Shown: positions 59,316 to 64,000 of the stretch, piece by piece | Numbering within the stretch: position 1 is the first letter of the stretch | How the letters are laid out: the number at the start of each line of letters is the position of its first letter | Assembly: GCA_963573385.1 (NCBI GenBank) | Contig: CAUYLG010026597.1 | Location: forward strand, 1 to 64,000 | Reading direction: 5' to 3' | DNA length: 64,000 nucleotides | DNA from: Cacajao melanocephalus | Lineage: Eukaryota > Chordata > Mammalia > Primates > Pitheciidae | Made by a program: the position numbers and the translations under genes | Notes under the pieces: model-generated | What the model was told of the DNA's origin: nothing | What the model saw: only the letters and a program-made list of their open reading frames with translations | The model's database searches: none

Positions 59316-60160
59316 TCAGACAGCCATCCAGGTGGCATCCCAGCACCGGTAATTATTGCATCAGCATTTCCCCGCCCCCACCACCTGCAACAGAACAGAG
59401 TCTCACATTAGCAGGGATCACAGAGAGTAAATGTTAATCAGTGATTGAACTCTGAGGAATAGTTCAGCATCTCAGATTTCTTATTTTTGAGAAAAGAAGC
59501 TGGTGGGGGTGTGCACACAGGATTTTCTAATAGCATTCATACATTCATTCATATGTGCAAATACAAGGGAAGAGAATTAATTATTGTTTCCAGTTGGAAG
59601 GACTGAGCTTCAGGTAAAGCATGTGGCCTGCACAAGTAGAGTGGGGGCAGTGCATCAGGAATCAGAGCCGCCAGGACCAGGGGGACCAGCTCTTTGTTTG
59701 GTGTGAGGAGTTATGAGATAGTGGAGGAGGTTTGGGGGAGCTTAAGAAGAAAGGATTTCCCAGAGAGAGAATATTGCAATCATATGCAAGATTGAGTCCT
59801 AAATGACTTGGGCTTTTGTTATCGACAAAACAAATTAGAATTCAGGTTCTATTTGAGGCGCTCCTGAGAAGAAAGGAAGGTCAGGAACGTACACAGAGAT
59901 GTAAAGAAGAAAATCAGGTCCTGAGAGAGGCCAGAGATCAGAGTATGCTCGGGACTTACGAAGCAGCTTTGCCCTGAGTTTTTTGTGGTTATTCCAGTGT
60001 TTCAGGAAAAGCAGTGTTTTCTGAACCTGCAAAAACCTTTTGTTTGTTTGCTTTTTTAAATTTGGGGTGAAAAAATGTATATAAAATCAGTTGTGTGAAC
60101 TGAAGTGTCGTATGTGTCAGAGCCATCCGTTCACGTTGTAGTGATACTGCTCCTGTATCT
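59316..60160. other. Unique intronic sequence
   Basis: About 0.85 kb without recognised repeats or genes. Confidence 0.4.
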
Positions 60161-60164
60161 TAAT

Positions 60165-60290
60165 CCCTTCAGATTGCCTTTATTCTTACCTGTTTTACAG
60201 ATGGGGACACCAAGACCAGAGAGATTGGGTGACATGTCCAAGGTTGTATGGATAGAAAGTGACAAATGTCTTCCTCCACACACCAGGCTA
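60165..60290 (-). repeat. MIR SINE fragment
   Basis: TTACCTGTTTTACAGATGGG, GAGAGATTGGGTGACATG and CCAAGGTTGTATGGATAG match reverse MIR. Confidence 0.7.
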
Positions 60291-60729
60291 TTAGAGACGG
60301 TCCTTTTAATACTGCTCATCATTGGTGTTGGGTTAAGTAGAAATTGTTGACAAGGCACCCAGTGGCTTTGTGGTTGGGAGCAGAAGTAGAAGAACTAGCC
60401 TTGATGTTCCCCATAAAGCTACCTGGGACTCTGTGATTGAAACCTCCAGTAATTTGGAGGGAACAAAACTAAGCTCCGCCTCCAGTGTCACCCTAAATAG
60501 CCATATTGACCCTGCACCCTTGCTAATCCTCAGCTTTTCAAGCAGCGCAACCACGCATAGCTACCTTCCATACATAAAAGCACGTATCTAAGTAGGTCTA
60601 CTCTCTCTTCTTCCCAGGGAGGAGTTGACTGTTTTAAGGGGTCATATTCTGAAAGGTGAAGGAACATTCTGTCTTTAGATACCACCAAGGTTTGTGGTCA
60701 CAGGAGGCTATGCAAGATTACTGTGGAAC
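60291..60729. other. Unique intronic sequence
   Basis: No repeat or gene recognised. Confidence 0.4.
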
Positions 60730-60925
60730 GCAAGCTTACATAGTTGTGTATTTCCCACAACAACCCCAAGAAATAGGCGCTGTTACTTAAGCCTTGCTCT
60801 GTGAGTCATCTGAGGCCCAAAGAGGTTCAGCAGCTTGCTCAAGAACACATGATAAGAGGCATAGCAGGGGATTTAAAACAGATACTTTTGTTCCAAAGCC
60901 GTGTTCTTAAATATTTTAATAATGC
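60730..60925 (-). repeat. MIR SINE fragment
   Basis: CACAACAACCCCAAGAAATA, GGCCCAAAGAGGTTCAGCAG and CTCAAGAACACATGATAAG are reverse-MIR landmarks. Confidence 0.8.
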
Positions 60926-60944
60926 CATTTTGATAAGTGCCATC

Positions 60945-61203
60945 TATTCATCCATCCTTCCATCCATTTATGAACCCACCTCTGTCCCCACCTTTTCATC
61001 CATCCCACATCTGTCCTTCTATCCATCCATCCATCCATCCATCCCTCCCTCCCTCCATCCATCCATTCATTCATTCATTCATTCATCTAGTCACCCATAC
61101 ATCCTACCATCCATCTATCCATTTATCCATCTCTTCATCCATCCATCCACCAACCCATCCACCCATCCATCAATCCATCCATCTGTCCACCCATACACTC
61201 ATC
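60945..61203 (+). repeat. (TCCA)n tetranucleotide array 3
   Basis: About 260 bp of TCCA/ATCC with a CCTCCCTC run and an (ATTC)n block near 61065-61085. It is the shortest and youngest-looking of the three arrays; the purest TCCA run is 61020-61040. Confidence 0.95.
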
Positions 61204-62730
61204 GACTGTGTTGGCTATTTGTCTAACATGGTCCTCCACTTCATCCTGGGGAAGAAATTTCTACATCCCTGGAGGTGAGCATATGTTTTCTAGAACTGGA
61301 GGCCTCCATAAGAATACATCACATCACTTAGCTCCCAGGAAATATCTGGGTGCTGCTTCCATTCCTAATTTGGTGTCCTCACAAATGCTGCTGTTTCACG
61401 TAGTGCCTGGTTGCTTACTCTCTTTCCTCCCTCAGTAACCTATAGAGAGTTTCTCCCTACAGTGTTCTCAAAATGAGCAAAGCTGTAGGCTCTTCCAGAA
61501 ATCCTTGGCATTCTGAAACATTATTATAAAGGGATACTCAGTAACCTCATTCCTTGACCCAAAAGTTGGATATTGGATTAGTTAGGAATGATTTTACTTT
61601 TTAAAAATGTTACAGAGTTTGTGTATTATATCTAAAAATTATCTAATAAATCTAAAAGAGGGGTTCACAGGGCATTTAATAAAGAAAAAAATTTGATAGA
61701 CTTTAGGCCAATTTGGATGGAGATAAATCGATTAAGGGAACAATTTAAATTATCTGTGAAGAGGCAGTATTATAAAGAGGCAGTATGGTCTAGTTATTTG
61801 CATATTTATTAAGTGCAAAGCAAAGAAAGTGGTTTAATTATTTTGCATAACCTCTGTTGTACAAAAGCCATTGATGAGACTATCCCACTTGTCAAAGTTT
61901 TTTTACTTCTTAGGATTAAAATTCAAAACATACTAAAATTCAAACACATAAACAGCCATATAAATTACCCTATTTATTCATTACCTGTCTTCAACAATTA
62001 TCAACAATGACTGTAGTCACCTTCACTCATGTTTTTTCTTTTTGTAAGTTTCAGAAGCATATTCCTCTTCACTTGACTGAATTTTATTGAATCAAAATTC
62101 CATTCTAGAAAAGCATATTATATTAACATTGAAATAGAATAAACTTTTGAATATAACTGCTTACTTTTTCATTGAAATTTAGCATTTTGCGGGGTATAAC
62201 ATTGGGAATTTCCCACCTTCTTTTAACTGAAAAGTTTCAAGTCTACAGCAATGTTGAAAGAATACTAAGTGATCCCTAACATGTCCTTCACTTAAAGTCA
62301 CCAGTTGTTAGCATCAGGACTGGTATTTTTCAAGTGGATCTTTCCATGGGATCACATAAAGACAGGGGAGGTTTTCTTACCTTTGAAGACCTGTAGGCAG
62401 TCCCTCATAGCTTTAGAGGCGACACGTAAAGGTTCAGATCCCACGACGATCACCTCCTTGCTGTGCATGGTAGGCGAATTGCCTTATATTCAATATCTGT
62501 ATCTCTTAAATGGAAAAATAATAGTGGTGTACACCCATGGCGGCATGTGAGGTGCATAGTAGATACTTAACGAATGTTACCTATCTCTTTGCCTCCTGGC
62601 TGTGCCTCTGTCTTGCAGCTGGGGGAGCTATGTGGGTAGAACTGGACATTTTCAATTCAAGTCCTTTTTGGTCACCGTGGAAGATATTTGCAGTTAAGAG
62701 AGTTATTATGACCAAGTGAGAAGAGGTTAG
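61204..62730. other. Intronic sequence, AT-rich
   Basis: About 1.5 kb without a gene. A 14-bp block AAGAGGCAGTATTA recurs in altered form at 61759-61789. 62215-62320 (TCTACAGCAATGTTGAAAG, GTTAGCATCAGGAC) faintly resembles an old L1M 3' end. Nothing else is recognised. Confidence 0.4.
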
Positions 62731-62734
62731 GTCT

Positions 62735-63020
62735 GAGGTGAGAATGGTTCAAACTCCAGTTCTGCCCTTACCATTCTGGACCTTGGTTAAGTTACTTGGT
62801 CTCCCCGAGCCCTAGTTCTCTGTAAATTGGGAATAGAAAAAATACTTACCTCATTGGGTTGTTGTCCAGCAGAAAATGAGATGGGAGAGTCTGTGCCCAG
62901 CATTTAGTACAGTGTCTGCCTCATAAGCACCTAATGAATGTTACTGATCACTGGTATTATTGTAAGTAAGGATGCATTGGCATAGTACCTCCCATATAAT
63001 TGCTCAATAAATGTTACTTA
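62735..63020 (+). repeat. MIR SINE
   Basis: GGTTCAAACTCCAGTTCTGC, CTTGGTTAAGTTACTTGGTC and GTACAGTGTCTGCCTCATAA are in sense order. A second tail-like AATTGCTCAATAAATGTTAC at 62999-63018 suggests a partial duplication or a second MIR end. Confidence 0.85.
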
Positions 63021-63146
63021 TAAAAAGGATGGCGAACACTCACAAAATTGGTCTTTAATAGCCTGTGCTACTTTGGTGCAATGAAAAGAATAAAGATCTC
63101 ATGTGAAAGCTTGCAATGCAATTTCAAGTAAGAGTAAGCCTGGATG

Positions 63147-63434
63147 GGTCAGGCGCAGTGGCTCACGCCTGTAATCCCAGCACTTTGGGAGGCCCAGGCA
63201 GGTGGATTGTGAGGTCAGGAGTTCGAGACCAGTCTGGCCAACATGGTGAAATCTTATCTCTTACTAAAAATACAAAAATCAGCCAGGTGTGGTTGCAGGT
63301 GTCTATAATCCCAGCTACTCAGGAGGCTGAGGCAGAAGAATTGTTTGAAACCAGAAGGCAGAGGTTGCAGTGAGCCAAGATTGCACCACTGCCTGAGTGA
63401 AAGAACAAAACTCTGTCTCAAAAAAAAAAAAAAA
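63147..63434 (+). mobile_element. Alu, full-length, sense to the gene
   Basis: It starts GGTCAGGCGCAGTGGCTCAC and ends in an A tail at 63420-63434. Flanks AGTAAGCCTGGATG (63133-63146) and AGTAAGCTTGGATAG (63436-63450) form a target duplication with one or two changes. It is AluS-like. It is the only sense dimeric Alu here and lies about 295 bp upstream of exon 2. Confidence 0.97.
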
Positions 63435-63450
63435 TAGTAAGCTTGGATAG

Positions 63451-63706
63451 ACATGTGGCTACCACCAGCTGGGCATGGCATCTAGAGGCATCATGGGAAA
63501 GGACTGCATGTGCCTTGGGTTCCATATAGTGATGTCATAAAATAAACCAGCCTTCTTGAACCCTCCTGCAAGTGTTGGCTTCTGGCATTGAATGGCTTAC
63601 GGCTCACCCCATGGCTAGGACACATGCCTCTATTCCAAAGGCTTTATGTTGTTCTTATTGCCTGGAACTGACTTCCTTCCTTCCCCTCTGTCTTTCTCTG
63701 TTTCTG
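63451..63706 (+). other. CDYL2: Intron end upstream of exon 2
   Basis: Unique sequence between the Alu and the branch-point region, becoming pyrimidine-rich after about 63670. No cryptic exon is evident. Confidence 0.6.
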
Positions 63707-63728
63707 ACCCTCTCGTCTTGTATCACAG
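63707..63728 (+). promoter_or_regulatory. CDYL2: 3' splice site of CDYL2 intron 1
   Basis: The intron ends in CACAG immediately before GTT at the start of the coding frame. A pyrimidine-rich tract fills 63708-63723. A good branch-point candidate, TTTCTGACC, has its adenosine at 63707, 21 nt before the AG. A second CTGAC has its adenosine near 63671. The region from 63671 to 63705 is also strongly pyrimidine-rich. Branch-point use is inferred from the consensus only. Confidence 0.9.
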
Positions 63729-64000
63729 GTTGAAAGGATTGTAGACAAGAGGAAGAACAAGAAAGGAAAATGGGAGTATCTTATCCGTTGGAAAGGCTAC
63801 GGGAGCACAGAGGACACGTGGGAGCCGGAGCACCACCTCTTGCACTGTGAGGAGTTTATTGATGAGTTCAATGGGCTGCACGTGTCCAAGGACAAGCGGA
63901 TCAAGTCAGGGAAGCAGTCCAGCACCTCCAAGCTTCTGCGTGACGGTCGAGGCCCCTCGGTTGAGAAACTCTCCCACAGACCTTCGGATCCTGGAAAGAG
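63729..64000 (+). CDS. CDYL2: CDYL2 exon 2 (partial): chromodomain and start of linker
   Basis: The frame is open from the splice acceptor to the window edge (90 codons plus 2 nt). It starts V-E-R-I-V-D-K-R-K and contains the chromodomain signature E-Y-L-I-R-W-K-G-Y and D-T-W-E-P-E, ending near I-D-E-F-N, then a basic Lys/Ser-rich linker. From family knowledge, CDYL2 is a nuclear chromatin protein. Its chromodomain reads methyl-lysine on histone H3 (H3K9me and H3K27me), and a C-terminal crotonase-like domain, not in this window, follows. Counting from the usual protein start (eight residues in exon 1), the visible cage aromatics are Trp29 and Tyr32; the third, Tyr7, lies in exon 1. Trp at exon codon 15 and the EPEHHLLHCEEF segment distinguish it from the paralogue CDYL as I remember it. 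The preceding intron is phase 0. The exon continues past the window, so its donor is not seen. There is no start codon because translation begins upstream. A retrocopy is unlikely because an intact acceptor and unrelated intron precede it. Confidence 0.96.

Overview
The window is primate, most likely human, nuclear DNA. Dimeric Alu elements, free Alu monomers, primate-type L1 3' ends, MaLR (THE1/MST and MLT1) LTRs, MER1/MER5 hAT fossils and many MIR and L2 relics are all present. No bacterial or viral operon structure exists. The only protein-coding sequence I can defend is at the right edge. A canonical 3' splice site at 63707-63728 is followed by an open frame (63729 to the window end) that encodes a chromodomain missing its first residues and the start of a Lys/Ser-rich linker. 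I recognise this as exon 2 of CDYL2 (chromodomain Y-like 2; 16q23.2 in human). The other 63.7 kb is then the 3' part of its long first intron, shown in transcribed orientation.

Layout. 1-4.1 kb: mostly unique sequence with MIR fossils. 4.1-10.2 kb: Alus, a first TCCA tetranucleotide array (4960-5700), antisense L1M fragments and a TA-rich microsatellite. 10.2-14.8 kb: mostly unannotated intron. 14.8-22.6 kb: a long antisense L1M, read from its 3' end to what looks like its 5' region, split by a MER1 hAT element that kept an 8-bp target duplication. 22.6-34.3 kb: unique sequence with L2 and MIR fossils, a 370-bp polypyrimidine tract (24889-25257) and a second TCCA array (31916-32432). 34.3-47.1 kb: MLT1 and THE1/MST LTRs, two AluJ, microsatellites, L2, and old L1M pieces. 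47.1-56 kb: a layered stack of insertions. A younger antisense L1 is interrupted by an MST/THE1 LTR, an Alu-monomer/L1 composite, a sense L1 3' end with target duplications, and an Alu; MER5, L1M, MER1 and another L1 3' end follow. 56-63.7 kb: unique intron, MIR/L2/Alu, a third TCCA array (60945-61203), one sense Alu, then the exon.

In functional terms the window is one intron-exon junction. Almost all L1 and seven of eight dimeric Alus lie antisense to the gene, as expected for introns where sense insertions are selected against. I found no undescribed biological system. The points most worth a second look are the composite Alu-monomer/L1 insertion, the inverted pair of L1 3' ends, the three same-orientation TCCA arrays, the polypyrimidine tract, a pair of mutually exclusive hairpins at 22951-22985, and the splitting of the chromodomain aromatic cage by this intron. 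Repeat family names come from memory of consensus sequences, without database comparison, and repeat borders are approximate unless target duplications are given.
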